64,000 bases of DNA, from assembly GCA_942492815.1 (NCBI GenBank), contig OW818658.1, positions 6,324,001 through 6,388,000 on the forward strand. Reading direction: 5' to 3'. The DNA comes from JAEUWI01 sp942492815 (GTDB lineage: Bacteria; Hydrogenedentota; Hydrogenedentia; Hydrogenedentales; JAEUWI01). Of the stretch, positions 35,567 through 44,295 are shown in pieces. The notes under the pieces were generated by a model that worked only from the letters and a program-made list of their open reading frames with translations, made no database searches and had not been told where the DNA came from. The translations under genes were made by a program, and so were the position numbers. Numbering within the stretch: the stretch's first letter is position 1; each line of letters starts with the position of its first letter.

Positions 35567-37246
35567 CTAGCAGAGCTGGTATTCGGCCATGCTGGTGATC
35601 AGGTGGAGCAGTTCTTTTCGCTTGTCATCGGTCAGGTTGTCGGGCGCAAAGGGGCTGTCCGGCGCCGGGGTGCCCAGCGCGGCCACCAGGGTGGACTGTT
35701 GCTCGGCACTCAGGGGCGCGTCGAGCAGCTTGCCCGCCACGACAGTGACGCATTCAGTCGCGGTCGAGAAATTCACGCCTTCAAACATGTCGTCGAGGGG
35801 ATCGAAGGCTGCGGGTGGTTCGATACCGAGTTCCTGGAAAAGGGCTTTTCGCTCCGCCGGCTTGCCTTCGCGCAGGATCTTTACCTTCGCCTGGCGCTCT
35901 TCCTTCGGGAGGCCCTTGAGCTTCTCCCGGACCTGTTCGCGGATGGCGGCGCGGGGGTCGGGCTGTGGGGCATCGGTCATCGCAGTTGCGGACATGGCTT
36001 CCGGGTCGCCCTCGCCCGCGAGCGTCATGGTGCTTTCCCCGCCGCCCATCATCATCTGGTTGTGGCCTTTGGTGGCCGCGCCAGCCAGGGTCGCCGGGAG
36101 GTTGTAGCGCAGGAGGAGGGTGTTGGCGTTGATCCAGGCCCGGTTGCCTTCCCAGCCCTTTACATTGGGCGGGAGAAAGACATTCTGGCCGAGGGTGGCT
36201 GTGGCCTGGGCCATGGTGGACGGCGGCACGGAATCGAGGCTCAGGTCGTGGGTGAGTTTGACCACGAGCTGGGCGGGGCTTTTGATCTGGGTGCCCATGA
36301 CCTGGGGGCTGTAGAAAGCCTGGGAGAGGAAAAGCTCGCGCAGGACCGGCTTCAACTCGTAGTTGTTCGCGCGGAAGTTTTCGGCCAGCGCCTCGACCAC
36401 GGCGGGGTCCACTTCCTCGGCGGCGAAGAACTTGTAGAGCTTGCCGCAGATGAAGGAGCCCAGCGCGGGCTGCTCGAAGAGGATGTTGATAATATCCCAG
36501 CCATCAAAGTCGCCGGTGCGTCCCAGGAAGGTCTTGGTGCCGGGGTCGTGATTGGTGATATTGAAGGCGAAGGTGAGGCCATCCGTGGACCAGCCGGTGA
36601 AGGCTCGTGCCGAGTTCTTGATGTCGTCCTCGGTGTACTGGCCCTGTCCCAGGGTGAAGAGTTCCATCAGTTCCCGGGCCCAGTTTTCATTGGGCTGCTT
36701 TTTCGTGCTGCGGTCGTTGTCCAGGTAGCGCAGCATGCAGCGGGACTGGCCCACTTCGGTGGTGAGGCGTTTGAAATTGCCCGTGGCGTGGGTGCGGAAG
36801 ACCTCGTAGAGGGCGAAGTTGACCTCCGAGGCTTTTACCTTCTGGGCGGAAGTGGCGAAGTGGCCATGCCACATAAGGGCCATCTTTTCTTCCAGGGGCC
36901 GCGGGGAGGTCCGCATGCGCTGGAGCCACCAGCCCCGGAGCTTCTGGATGGCGTCTCGCTCTTCCCGCTGCATTTTCTGCTGGAGGTTGCGGCGTTCTTC
37001 GTCGCTCAAGGTCTTCCGTGCTTCGCCGCGCTCCTTGTTGCTCATGGGGGGCACGAGGAAGTCGGGCTCGGGGTACTCGAAGGGGATAGACTCGTAGTTA
37101 AGGAGGTAGTCGACGGCAGCGTCCGGCGTCATTTCGGAGAGGCGTATCGCCAGCGTGTGGGGTACGCCAAAACCGGCGCGGTTCAGCAGGTGGCGGGCTT
37201 TGGCAAGGTCCCAGGATTCGGGTCCCAGGGGGGGCAGGCTGGCCAT
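35567..37246 (-). CDS. DUF1800 family protein
   Basis: A 559-residue, mostly helical protein. The family start AKARHLLNRAGFGVP, the MWHGHFATS segment, NENWARELMELFTLG and PPNVKGWEGNRAW are the conserved DUF1800 blocks. A charged insert near residues 430-480 (REQVREKLKGLPKEERQAK) is a lineage addition. No signal peptide is visible, unlike its partner DUF1501 downstream in the same operon. Function unknown; the pair is thought to act together outside the cytoplasm, but how is not established. Confidence 0.87.
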   Translation of the reverse strand: MASLPPLGPESWDLAKARHLLNRAGFGVPHTLAIRLSEMTPDAAVDYLLNYESIPFEYPEPDFLVPPMSNKERGEARKTLSDEERRNLQQKMQREERDAIQKLRGWWLQRMRTSPRPLEEKMALMWHGHFATSAQKVKASEVNFALYEVFRTHATGNFKRLTTEVGQSRCMLRYLDNDRSTKKQPNENWARELMELFTLGQGQYTEDDIKNSARAFTGWSTDGLTFAFNITNHDPGTKTFLGRTGDFDGWDIINILFEQPALGSFICGKLYKFFAAEEVDPAVVEALAENFRANNYELKPVLRELFLSQAFYSPQVMGTQIKSPAQLVVKLTHDLSLDSVPPSTMAQATATLGQNVFLPPNVKGWEGNRAWINANTLLLRYNLPATLAGAATKGHNQMMMGGGESTMTLAGEGDPEAMSATAMTDAPQPDPRAAIREQVREKLKGLPKEERQAKVKILREGKPAERKALFQELGIEPPAAFDPLDDMFEGVNFSTATECVTVVAGKLLDAPLSAEQQSTLVAALGTPAPDSPFAPDNLTDDKRKELLHLITSMAEYQLC

Positions 37247-37344
37247 GATGTGCTCCTTTTTGGTGATTCAGCGGGGATTGATGTTAGCTGAAACACCGCC
37301 GGAGCGGAGAGGTTCCCTGGTCGGGACGAGGGATTCGGAAAGAA

Positions 37345-37364
37345 CGCGGGTATGAAAACCCGCG
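37345..37364 (-). terminator. Possible flgK terminator
   Basis: CGCGGGT (37345-37351) pairs with ACCCGCG (37358-37364), 18 bases after the flgK stop. The stem is short and the T-tract weak. Confidence 0.4.
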
Positions 37365-37382
37365 CTCCCGATTTGGCGGCGC

Positions 37383-39083
37383 TTACCGCACGATGCCCAG
37401 GAGGGTGTCGAGCATGCGATCGGTGATGGTAATGACACGGGCGGAGGCGTCAAAGGCCTTCTGGACCTGGATCAGGGTGGTGACCTCTTCGTCCAGGTTG
37501 ACACCGGAAACTTCCTGACGGCGGAGGTCGAGGTCGTTGATGACAGCGTTCTGCACGTCGCGGCGGTCGAGATTGGCACCGGCGTCGATACCGAGCTGGA
37601 CGATGGTGGATTCGAAGAAGTCGCCGAGGGATTCGGTACCGTTGGTCAGCACCGGGGTGTTGCGTAGGGCGGCCAGTTCCAGGGCGATGGTGTTGTTACC
37701 GGTTTCGAGGACATTCAGACTGTCGCCCGAGCTGAGGAGACTCGGATCGTCGATGATATGCTGGCTCACGCCGATGTTTCGGGCGTTGGTGCCGGTGAAG
37801 AGGCCGTTGAGCCCCAGGGCGGGCAGCGCGTTGGTCGTGTCATTCGCAAAGGCGTAGGTAAAACCGGCGTCGGGCGTGACGGTGAGCACGCCATTGGTGA
37901 TGGATGCGGACATATTGCCCGAAGCGTTGATCGATGCCGCGATGTCGTTCAGGCTGGTGGCCCCGGCGGTAATGGGGACGGAAATCGTCTCGGCGACGTT
38001 GTTTGCGCTGTCGTAGACGACGATATTAAAGGCGCCGTCATTGATGGTAAAGGGGAGCCCGGCGCTGTCCAGCGCGGCGGCGGCATTGGTGACCGCGTTG
38101 GAGGCGGAAAGGGGCGCACTGAGGTTGCTCAGGCCGTTGCCCCGGGTATGGATGGCGTTGACGGCTTCGATGAGTGCGGCCGCCAGGGCATCGTTTCGAT
38201 CGACAAGCTCACTGAGCACGACATCGCGCTGTTCCAGGGCACCCGCGAGTTCGCCGTCGAAGACATTGACCTCGGTCCCGTTGTTGACGAACTGTACCCG
38301 GAGAAAATCGGGGCGATCCGGATCGATGGCACCATCGGGGACGGCTTCCATGGCTCGTGCGCGGTTCCCGTTGACGAGCTCCTCACCGGCGATCAGCACA
38401 TCGACCTGCCCGTCCGAGCGCTCGCGGTAGTCGATGTTGACGTAGCCGCCGAGTTCATCCAGGAGGACGTCGCGGTCGTCGCGGAGGTCATTGGCGGTGC
38501 CGCCGGTGGCTTCGAGGGTCTTGATGGCGAAGTTCAGGTCGGCGATCTGCTGGGCGACGCCATTGATGGTGGGCACCAGGGCGCGCACGTCTTCATTGGC
38601 GGCCGTGCGGAGGTCTTCCAGGGCGGCGGCGTTCTGGCGCAGGGTCGAGGCGATGGTTTCCGCCTCGGTAATGGTGGCCACGCGGGTGGGAATATCTTCC
38701 ACGTTGTTGGCGAAGTCATTCAGGGCGTCGAAGAACTGATTGAGCTTGGTGGAGAAACCGTTCTCGCTGGGCTCCTGGAAGAGGTCTTCGAGGCGGGAAT
38801 AGAAACTGGTCTGAATCTCGGCGTTCTGTTGGGTCGAGATCTGGTCTCGATAGGAGAGGTCGAGGAAGACATCGCGGAGTCGGTTCACGCCGGAGATGAA
38901 AGGTCCCCGGCCGAGAAAGCCGTAGGAGCGCTCCAGGGGGGCGCGGGTGGAGATATCGGCCCGCTGGCGGGAAAAGCCCACCTTATTGGCGGAGGCGATA
39001 TTGTGGCCCGTGACATCGAGCTGGATCTGGGCGGTGCTGAGACCGCTGCGACCAATGTCCAAGGCGCTGAAAAGGGTGCCCAC
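37383..39083 (-). CDS. flgK: Flagellar hook-associated protein 1
   Basis: A 566-residue FlgK, the first junction protein between flagellar hook and filament, exported through the flagellar type III system. The N-terminal rod-type motif LSTAQIQLDVTGHNIASANK and the C-terminal helix EEVTTLIQVQKAFDASARVI are both present and form the paired coiled coil of axial proteins. The middle holds a Thr/Ala-rich beta domain. The start is a GTG with CGGAG six bases before; a longer frame runs into the promoter. The usual neighbours flgL and flgN are not here. Confidence 0.93.
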   Translation of the reverse strand: MGTLFSALDIGRSGLSTAQIQLDVTGHNIASANKVGFSRQRADISTRAPLERSYGFLGRGPFISGVNRLRDVFLDLSYRDQISTQQNAEIQTSFYSRLEDLFQEPSENGFSTKLNQFFDALNDFANNVEDIPTRVATITEAETIASTLRQNAAALEDLRTAANEDVRALVPTINGVAQQIADLNFAIKTLEATGGTANDLRDDRDVLLDELGGYVNIDYRERSDGQVDVLIAGEELVNGNRARAMEAVPDGAIDPDRPDFLRVQFVNNGTEVNVFDGELAGALEQRDVVLSELVDRNDALAAALIEAVNAIHTRGNGLSNLSAPLSASNAVTNAAAALDSAGLPFTINDGAFNIVVYDSANNVAETISVPITAGATSLNDIAASINASGNMSASITNGVLTVTPDAGFTYAFANDTTNALPALGLNGLFTGTNARNIGVSQHIIDDPSLLSSGDSLNVLETGNNTIALELAALRNTPVLTNGTESLGDFFESTIVQLGIDAGANLDRRDVQNAVINDLDLRRQEVSGVNLDEEVTTLIQVQKAFDASARVITITDRMLDTLLGIVR

Positions 39084-39152
39084 GGTGAACTCCGATGTTT
39101 GGGGTTGGCTAGAAAGATTTCGTCCCCTGCTGTAGAGCAAGGTACGTTCCAA

Positions 39153-39180
39153 TTATCGGCGGGAGGGCCTGGGTACTTAA
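39153..39180 (-). promoter_or_regulatory. Sigma-28 type promoter of flgK
   Basis: On the minus strand: TTAAGTAC-N12-GCCGATAA. The -10 is an exact match to the FliA/sigma-28 consensus GCCGATAA, and the -35 resembles TAAAGTTT. It lies 70 bases before the flgK start. The spacing equals that of the opposing flgM promoter. Confidence 0.75.
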
Positions 39181-39286
39181 TACGGGGGTACGGCGGTGGC
39201 CCCCCCCAGCATTTTGTGGGGGGGCGCGGCAGTAACTACCGCCTGTAGGCAGTAATTGCCCACACGCGCCCGGCAGCGAATTCCGC

Positions 39287-39314
39287 TAAAGCTCGCCCCG
39301 TGGATTGCCGATAA
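39287..39314 (+). promoter_or_regulatory. Sigma-28 type promoter of flgM
   Basis: TAAAGCTC-N12-GCCGATAA, with a perfect -10 and TAAAG in the -35. The transcript would start near 39322, about 100 bases before the flgM start. The 341-base region 39084-39424 also has a G/C-rich hairpin near 39200-39228 and a direct repeat GGCAGTAA at about 39230 and 39249, possible regulator sites. Confidence 0.78.
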
Positions 39315-39424
39315 TCAGGGTAGTTAAGACAGTTGAAGCGAACCCGCCAGGCCCGGAACGACCCCTCCGGCGTAGGGATCCGGCGAGGTATCGTGCAGCA
39401 ACCACCACCATGGAGCAGCAAGTC

Positions 39425-39718
39425 ATGACCGGAATCACAGGAATCGGACACTTGAATGAGCTGCAGGTTTCGCGGCCCGTCAAGGGTGCCCGTAACCTGC
39501 CGGCCGCGGACGCTCCGTCCACTGACCAGGACGCCGTCAAGATCAGCGATGCGGCCCAGCAGGCTGCGGAAGTGGCGCGTTACATCCGCGAGTCCGCCAA
39601 GGACTCGGAAATTCGCCAGGAACGCGTGGAAGCCGCGAAGCAGAGCTTGAGTGAAGGCCGCCAGCGGGTGGAGGAGGTTCTGACGGAACTGGCCTCGGCC
39701 CTGGTGAGCTATATCTGA
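39425..39718 (+). CDS. flgM: FlgM-like anti-sigma-28 factor
   Basis: A 97-residue protein, the usual FlgM length, that binds and holds the flagellar sigma factor until hook completion. The C-terminal half has the family pattern: DAVKISDAAQQAAEVARYI, then DSEIRQERVEAAKQSLSEG. The N-terminal half is disordered in composition, as in FlgM. I prefer ATG 39425, preceded by GGAG, over ATG 39410. Divergent from flgK, with a sigma-28 promoter, consistent with negative feedback by FlgM on its own gene. Confidence 0.8.
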   Translation: MTGITGIGHLNELQVSRPVKGARNLPAADAPSTDQDAVKISDAAQQAAEVARYIRESAKDSEIRQERVEAAKQSLSEGRQRVEEVLTELASALVSYI

Positions 39719-39747
39719 GCGACGGAAGCACATTCAAGGAATTAGAA

Positions 39748-39779
39748 CGCACCCGGAAGACCGGGTGCGTTTTTTTTTA
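39748..39779 (+). terminator. flgM terminator
   Basis: A perfect 9-bp stem (39748-39756 with 39761-39769), AAGA loop, and a run of nine T. A textbook intrinsic terminator 29 bases after the flgM stop. Confidence 0.92.
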
Positions 39780-39952
39780 TGGGTCTTATGGGTCTTATGG
39801 GTCTTATGGGTCTTATGGGTCATAGGGTTCATAGGGTTCATAGGGTTCATAGGGTTCATAGGGGTCTTAGGGGTGCGTGCAGACTTGAAATGTTGCGCCC
39901 TCATTCTGACCCATTGGTCCCATACGACCCATACGACCCATAAGACCCATAA
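39779..39952. repeat. TATGGGTCT nonamer array with inverted arm
   Basis: About eleven 9-base units run from 39779: TATGGGTCT four times, then TATGGGTCA, then TAGGGTTCA four times and two decayed units. The region 39908-39952 carries the complement (ACGACCCAT, AAGACCCAT), so the whole can fold back on itself. It fills the gap between the flgM terminator and the next gene. Confidence 0.9.
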
Positions 39953-39966
39953 ACTCCCAACAAAAA

Positions 39967-39992
39967 AGGGCCGCGGCGCATTGCCGCGGCCC
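39967..39992 (-). terminator. Terminator of the oxidoreductase gene
   Basis: A perfect 10-bp GC stem (39968-39977 with 39983-39992), followed on the minus strand by TTTTTTG. It lies 17 bases after the stop codon of the gene ending at 40009. Confidence 0.88.
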
Positions 39993-40008
39993 TTCATGCT
40001 TGATCGGG

Positions 40009-41271
40009 TTATGCCTTCGCGGGGCCGGGTACGGGGACCGGGCCGACGGGGTAGGGCTTGCTGAAGTCGAGAACTTCGGGCACGATGCTCAGGGGCGAGT
40101 TCATGGCTTCGTCCCAGGTGATGGCCATGCCGGTGTAGGCGGACATGCGGCCCATGACGGCGGTCAGCGTGCTCTCGGCGGTGCGTACACCCTCGTTGAT
40201 GTAGGGGGCTTCGCCGCGGATGGCCTTGACGAGGTCAATGTGCTCCTGGACGTAGGGGTTCTCGTCGTCCTTGCCTTTGTCGTGGCAATTGGTGACGCCC
40301 TTGGTGCCGACGAGGTGCTCGGAGACGTCCTGGGTGCAGTCGCTGTGCCAGTGGCGGGACATGCTGAGGACGTGGACGCCGTTGGCGTATTCATAGTCAC
40401 AGGAGAAGTTGTCCCACAGATCGCCGTAGGTTTCGGGATCTTCCAGGTGTTTCCAGGCGCGGCCGCCGGAGGCCACGACCCGGACGGGGGTGCCGAGGCC
40501 CCAGTTGATGATGTCGAGGTTGTGGATGTGCTGCTCCACGATGTTGTCGCCGCAGACCCAGCAGTGGGCGTACCAGTTGCGGATGCGGGTTTCAAGGTCG
40601 CTCCATTCAGGCTTGCGCTTATGGGCGAAGGGCAGGGTGCCGTTCCAGTAGGCGCGGCCGGTGAGGATGTCGCCGATGGCGCCGTCCTGAACCTGCTTCA
40701 TGGTTTCGACGTAGGACTTCTGGTGGCGGCGCTGGAGGCCGGTGACGAGGCAGAGCTTCTTTTCTTCGGCCAACTTGGCGGCGGCGATGAACCGGCGCAC
40801 GCCGGTGGGGTCAACCGCGATGGGCTTTTCGGTGAAGATGTGCTTGCCGGCGTTGACTGCGGCTTCAATGTGCTTGGGGCGGATGTAGGGGGTGGTGGCG
40901 TGGATGATCATGTCCACATCGGTCTTGAGGAGTTCCAGGTAGGCGTCCGGGCCGACGAAGCACATTTCATCGGTCACGTCGACCTGGGAGCTCACCTGGG
41001 GGTTGGCGTGGCCGCTGAGGGTCTTGCGGGAGTTGTCCAGGCGATCCTGGAAGAGATCGGCCATGGCCACCAGCTTCATGTTCTTGTTGCCGGTAAGGTT
41101 GTCCACCGCCGCGCCCGTGCCGCGCCCGCCGCAACCGATGAGGCCGATCTTGATGGTTTCGCCGTTGTTCTGCGCGATGCCGGTCTTGGCGGCAAGAATC
41201 GCGAAGCCGGCGGCGGCACCGGTCTGGGCGAAATTTCTGCGGGACATGCCCGTTGCAGGTTTCTCTGACAT
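40009..41271 (-). CDS. Tat-exported Gfo/Idh/MocA family oxidoreductase
   Basis: A 420-residue NAD(P)-dependent oxidoreductase with a twin-arginine leader (SRRNFAQTGAAAGFAILAAK). The Rossmann motif is IGLIGCGGRGTG; EKPIAVDPTGVRRF carries the family's EKP with the catalytic Lys; HIHNLDIINW is the second-domain histidine motif. The start has AAAGGAGAGG upstream. It is only distantly related to the oxidoreductase at 6360. Periplasmic sugar or cyclitol oxidation is the family expectation; the substrate is unknown. It is monocistronic with a strong terminator. Confidence 0.87.
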   Translation of the reverse strand: MSEKPATGMSRRNFAQTGAAAGFAILAAKTGIAQNNGETIKIGLIGCGGRGTGAAVDNLTGNKNMKLVAMADLFQDRLDNSRKTLSGHANPQVSSQVDVTDEMCFVGPDAYLELLKTDVDMIIHATTPYIRPKHIEAAVNAGKHIFTEKPIAVDPTGVRRFIAAAKLAEEKKLCLVTGLQRRHQKSYVETMKQVQDGAIGDILTGRAYWNGTLPFAHKRKPEWSDLETRIRNWYAHCWVCGDNIVEQHIHNLDIINWGLGTPVRVVASGGRAWKHLEDPETYGDLWDNFSCDYEYANGVHVLSMSRHWHSDCTQDVSEHLVGTKGVTNCHDKGKDDENPYVQEHIDLVKAIRGEAPYINEGVRTAESTLTAVMGRMSAYTGMAITWDEAMNSPLSIVPEVLDFSKPYPVGPVPVPGPAKA

Positions 41272-41364
41272 TAGGTCCTCTCCTTTGGTCTGACGTGTGG
41301 GGTTGTTTGGTGCGGTCAATGCACAGCGCTGACCAGCATAGCATATTTGCGGGGGAATTCAATC

Positions 41365-41405
41365 TGACTGATCAGACCGATCAGACTGATCTGATCGGTC
41401 CGATC
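41365..41405. repeat. TGACTGATC nonamer hairpin
   Basis: Three 9-base units (TGACTGATC, AGACCGATC, AGACTGATC) followed by the partial complement TGATCGGTCCGATC. It has the same layout as the elements at 34130, 39779 and 43544, and lies between two minus-strand genes. Confidence 0.75.
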
Positions 41406-41418
41406 CTTCCGAAGGGGC

Positions 41419-43515
41419 TTACAGCGCCACGTCCAGCTTCTTTTCCGATTCCAGGTTCTTCAGCAGTTCTTCCTTCGTGCGGTAGACCGGCTTGAAGGTG
41501 CGGTTGCTGAAGAGTTTTTCACCCTGGTCCATGTAGTGGGGCGAGGCGGGGTCGCCACTCTGTCCCCAGGGGATGCAACTGTAGGATTCGATACCGTCCT
41601 TGTGCATGAACATGAGGAGCATGGCCATGGAGCCCTTGTAGGCGCGGAACTTGCCGCTGCCTTCGGGAGTCTCGTGTACGCCGATGCTCAGGAGGGTGCG
41701 GACGCTCTTGTCGTTCTCGCCGCGGCCGAAGTCGGCGCCGGAGGTGGGCACGAATTTTTCACCGCGCCCGACTTCGATCATGTCGCCCCAGGTGATGTCG
41801 GTCTTGCCGTACAGATTGACCATGGTTTCCCGGGCCGTGTCGAGCGCCTTCTTAAGGTTGAAGTACTCTTCCACGGAGAGGTCTTTCCCGGCATTGACCT
41901 TGAGGGGGTCCGCCACCTGAAAGGCTTCCATGCGGAAATAGCGCATGAGGGGCGCGGCGTTGCTTTCTTTCACGAAGCGCCCGTCCCAGTTGAGGAGGCG
42001 GTCGAAATCGGCCTTGAAGGCGGGGTCTTCCAAGGCCTTCTTGGCGGAGCCCATGGCCATTTTCTTGAGGGTCTTCTTCCAGCCCTCGCGGTAGGGATCG
42101 GTCACGTCGAAGGCGAGGTCCATGGCCTCTTCCTTCGTGAGGCTGTCATCCGCGGCCAGGGCCTGGAGGGCGCGGTCGCCGCGGCTGTTGCGGGAATCCC
42201 AGCTTACGTTATAGATGTAGCTCGGGTACTTGTCCGCTGTCATCGGCGAATTTTCCATCATGAATTCGGGGCTGATATTGCAGTTCTGCATGTAGCCCTG
42301 CTCCGGATTCTTGATCTGGACCAGATCCTTTGCATCGTGGATGCCGAGCCATTTGGTCTTGGAGGTGTTGCCGGGAACCGGGGCGCCCCAGTTGTAGCCC
42401 TCGGGGCGAATCGGTACGCGGCCCGTCCGGATGTAGGCGATGTTGCCGTCGCGATCGGCCGACATGAGGTTCTGTTCCATGTACTGGTTCGTGGAAAGCC
42501 CCTCCATGAACTCGTCCACATTCTTCGCCATTAGGCATTTGTAGCCCTGTTCCAGGAGGAGGGTCTGATCGAGGTAGGGCGTGGCGCCCACGAGGATGGT
42601 CTGCTTCTCGAGATTGGGCTCGGCAAACGCGGGACCGAGGATGGTGGTGTAAGTGGGCATGGTCACTGGAGTGCCATCTTTCACGTTGATGGTAACGGCG
42701 CCCATTTCGGCGTCGAGCCATTTCCCGTCGTACTCGTACTGGAGGGGATTCGCGGGGTTGAGCTTCATGGCGTAGACATCGGCGGTATCGGGGCCGCCCG
42801 TGGTGGGCGCCCAGCCGAAGTGTTCGGTGTGGCCGTACGCCAGCAGGAAGGTGCCGACGAGGAAGTAGCCGTGTTGCTCGCTGAGTGAATCGCCGTAGAC
42901 ATTGGCTTCGTAGAAGACCGACATGCCCTGCCAGGTAAGGTGGGGATCCGTGAGGAGGATGGGGCAGTTCTCGGCGCTGCGCGCGGGCGATACCGACCAT
43001 TCGTTAGAACCCCAGCCAAGGGTATTGCCTTCCTGGTTCATTTCATCGCGCACGGTGCCCAGGGGCCAGTTGAGAATCATGGCGCGCATGATGGCGAGGG
43101 ATTGCCAGGGTTTGAGGTCGAGGGCGAAGGGTGATTTGCGGTCGGGGTGATCCGCCAGGAAGGCGTGGACGCCGGCCACGTAGCCGGCGGCCATGGCTTT
43201 GACGGGTTCGGAGGCGGAGGGCCAGAAGGCTTCGCAGCGCTTCTCGTTGCCGACCATCTGCATGATGTAGTCGGACTCGATGTGGTCTTTACCGAGGACT
43301 TCGGCCATGCGCCCGACGGCCTGGCGCACGTTGAGGTAGATGTCGTCGAGGCGATCTTCGGCCTGGGCATAGCCGAGGCCATAGGCGGCTTCGGCGTCGG
43401 TGGTGCCGTAGATGTAGGGCGTGCCCCAGGTGTCGCGATAGACGGTGGCGGTGCCGGCGTGGGCGAGGGCACCCAACGCGAGCGAGATGAAGAGGGCGAG
43501 GGGACGTAGTATCAT
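41419..43515 (-). CDS. Penicillin acylase family N-terminal-nucleophile hydrolase
   Basis: A 698-residue exported amidase precursor. A signal peptide (RPLALFISLALGALAHA) precedes the alpha chain (DTWGTPYIYGTTDAEAAYGLGYAQAEDR is the family's opening motif in two parts). Autocleavage should occur before Ser170 in WGSNEWSVSP, freeing the catalytic Ser at the start of the beta chain. Relatives hydrolyse penicillins, acyl-homoserine lactones or aculeacin. The natural substrate here is unknown; quorum-signal quenching is one option. It stands alone on its transcript and is flanked by nonamer hairpins on both sides. Confidence 0.87.
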   Translation of the reverse strand: MILRPLALFISLALGALAHAGTATVYRDTWGTPYIYGTTDAEAAYGLGYAQAEDRLDDIYLNVRQAVGRMAEVLGKDHIESDYIMQMVGNEKRCEAFWPSASEPVKAMAAGYVAGVHAFLADHPDRKSPFALDLKPWQSLAIMRAMILNWPLGTVRDEMNQEGNTLGWGSNEWSVSPARSAENCPILLTDPHLTWQGMSVFYEANVYGDSLSEQHGYFLVGTFLLAYGHTEHFGWAPTTGGPDTADVYAMKLNPANPLQYEYDGKWLDAEMGAVTINVKDGTPVTMPTYTTILGPAFAEPNLEKQTILVGATPYLDQTLLLEQGYKCLMAKNVDEFMEGLSTNQYMEQNLMSADRDGNIAYIRTGRVPIRPEGYNWGAPVPGNTSKTKWLGIHDAKDLVQIKNPEQGYMQNCNISPEFMMENSPMTADKYPSYIYNVSWDSRNSRGDRALQALAADDSLTKEEAMDLAFDVTDPYREGWKKTLKKMAMGSAKKALEDPAFKADFDRLLNWDGRFVKESNAAPLMRYFRMEAFQVADPLKVNAGKDLSVEEYFNLKKALDTARETMVNLYGKTDITWGDMIEVGRGEKFVPTSGADFGRGENDKSVRTLLSIGVHETPEGSGKFRAYKGSMAMLLMFMHKDGIESYSCIPWGQSGDPASPHYMDQGEKLFSNRTFKPVYRTKEELLKNLESEKKLDVAL

Positions 43516-43543
43516 TGGGGTTTCCTTTGGTGATGGGAGATTT

Positions 43544-43609
43544 TATGGGTCTTATTGGGCTTATGGTTATTATGAGTTCATAACGACCCATACGACCTAT
43601 AAGACCCAT
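43544..43609. repeat. TATGGGTCT nonamer hairpin
   Basis: Starts TATGGGTCT-TATTGGGCT-TATGGTTAT and ends with the complement (ACGACCCAT, ACGACCTAT, AAGACCCAT). It is a shorter version of the element at 39779-39952 and lies in the upstream region of the acylase gene. Confidence 0.8.
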
Positions 43610-43641
43610 TCTTTACGATTGCGGGAAGTTACTCCGTGAAA

Positions 43642-44010
43642 TCATTCATCGCCAGCACTCACGGGGTAGCCGGCATTCTTCCAGCCGCCGAAGCCGCCAA
43701 TCATGGAGACGACCTGGGTGTAGCCCATGCGCTGCAGGGACTCCGCGGCCAGGGCCGAACGGGAACCGCCACCGCAGTACAGCACGATAGGGGTGCTGGT
43801 ATCGGGCACGGCTTTCTCGATGTCGCGCTCGAGCACGCCCTTGCCCACATGGATCGCGCCTGCGGCGTGGGCGGTGACCCATTCGCGATCTTCGCGAACA
43901 TCGATGAGGGCGAGGCCTTCGCCCCCGTCGAGACGGGCCTTCACTTCCTCCACGGTTTGCTCCTGCACGCGGGTTTTGGCGTGGTCTACGATATCTGAAA
44001 AACGGCTCAT
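43642..44010 (-). CDS. Rhodanese-like sulfurtransferase
   Basis: A single-domain rhodanese of 122 residues. The active loop is YCGGGSRS with the catalytic Cys79; ALIDVREDREWVTAHAAGAIHV and GGFGGWKNAGYPV are the flanking family motifs. Such proteins carry persulfide sulfur for detoxification or cofactor building in the cytoplasm. The loop with three glycines and Ser-Arg-Ser is typical of the sulfur-transferring and not of the phosphatase (Cdc25) branch. It lies between two repeats and is monocistronic. Confidence 0.92.
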   Translation of the reverse strand: MSRFSDIVDHAKTRVQEQTVEEVKARLDGGEGLALIDVREDREWVTAHAAGAIHVGKGVLERDIEKAVPDTSTPIVLYCGGGSRSALAAESLQRMGYTQVVSMIGGFGGWKNAGYPVSAGDE

Positions 44011-44295
44011 TGGGTTGCTCCTCCGGTCGGGTCCAAAAATTACGCGAACGACTAGTATAGCCGATGACGCGACGGGACCGTCCCGCGCTTTAGAAACGGG
44101 GGACGGTCCCGCACGCGTGGCTTGTTTTCCTCGCAGAGGTTGTTCGTGGAGTCTGGGTCGCCAACGCGGATCGGGCGTTCCTGCGTGCAGGACGGTCCCC
44201 TTGGAGACACTGGAAATGCCGTGGAGGTTTCAGGTTCAATAGCCGACGGGCTTTACGCCGCAACAATAGTCGAGTAACCAGGGAGATTTGGGCCA
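44011..44295. other. Divergent upstream region with GGGAC palindromes
   Basis: Between the divergent rhodanese and Kelch/symporter genes. It contains GACGGGACCGTCCC and GGGGGACGGTCCC near 44069-44116 and another GGACGGTCCCC near 44191, the same motif as in the gap at 57380-57811. No gene is seen. Confidence 0.5.

Noticed and set aside
37758..39248. A 496-codon open frame opposite flgK
   Set aside because: Low-complexity Gly/Asp/Val composition typical of antisense frames; flgK is unambiguous and the frame covers both flagellar promoters.
39779..39952. CRISPR array
   Set aside because: The units are 9 bases long and directly adjacent, without unique spacers, and no cas genes are nearby.
40000..41268. 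A 422-codon open frame opposite the oxidoreductase
   Set aside because: Antisense artefact of a gene with clear Rossmann and EKP motifs.
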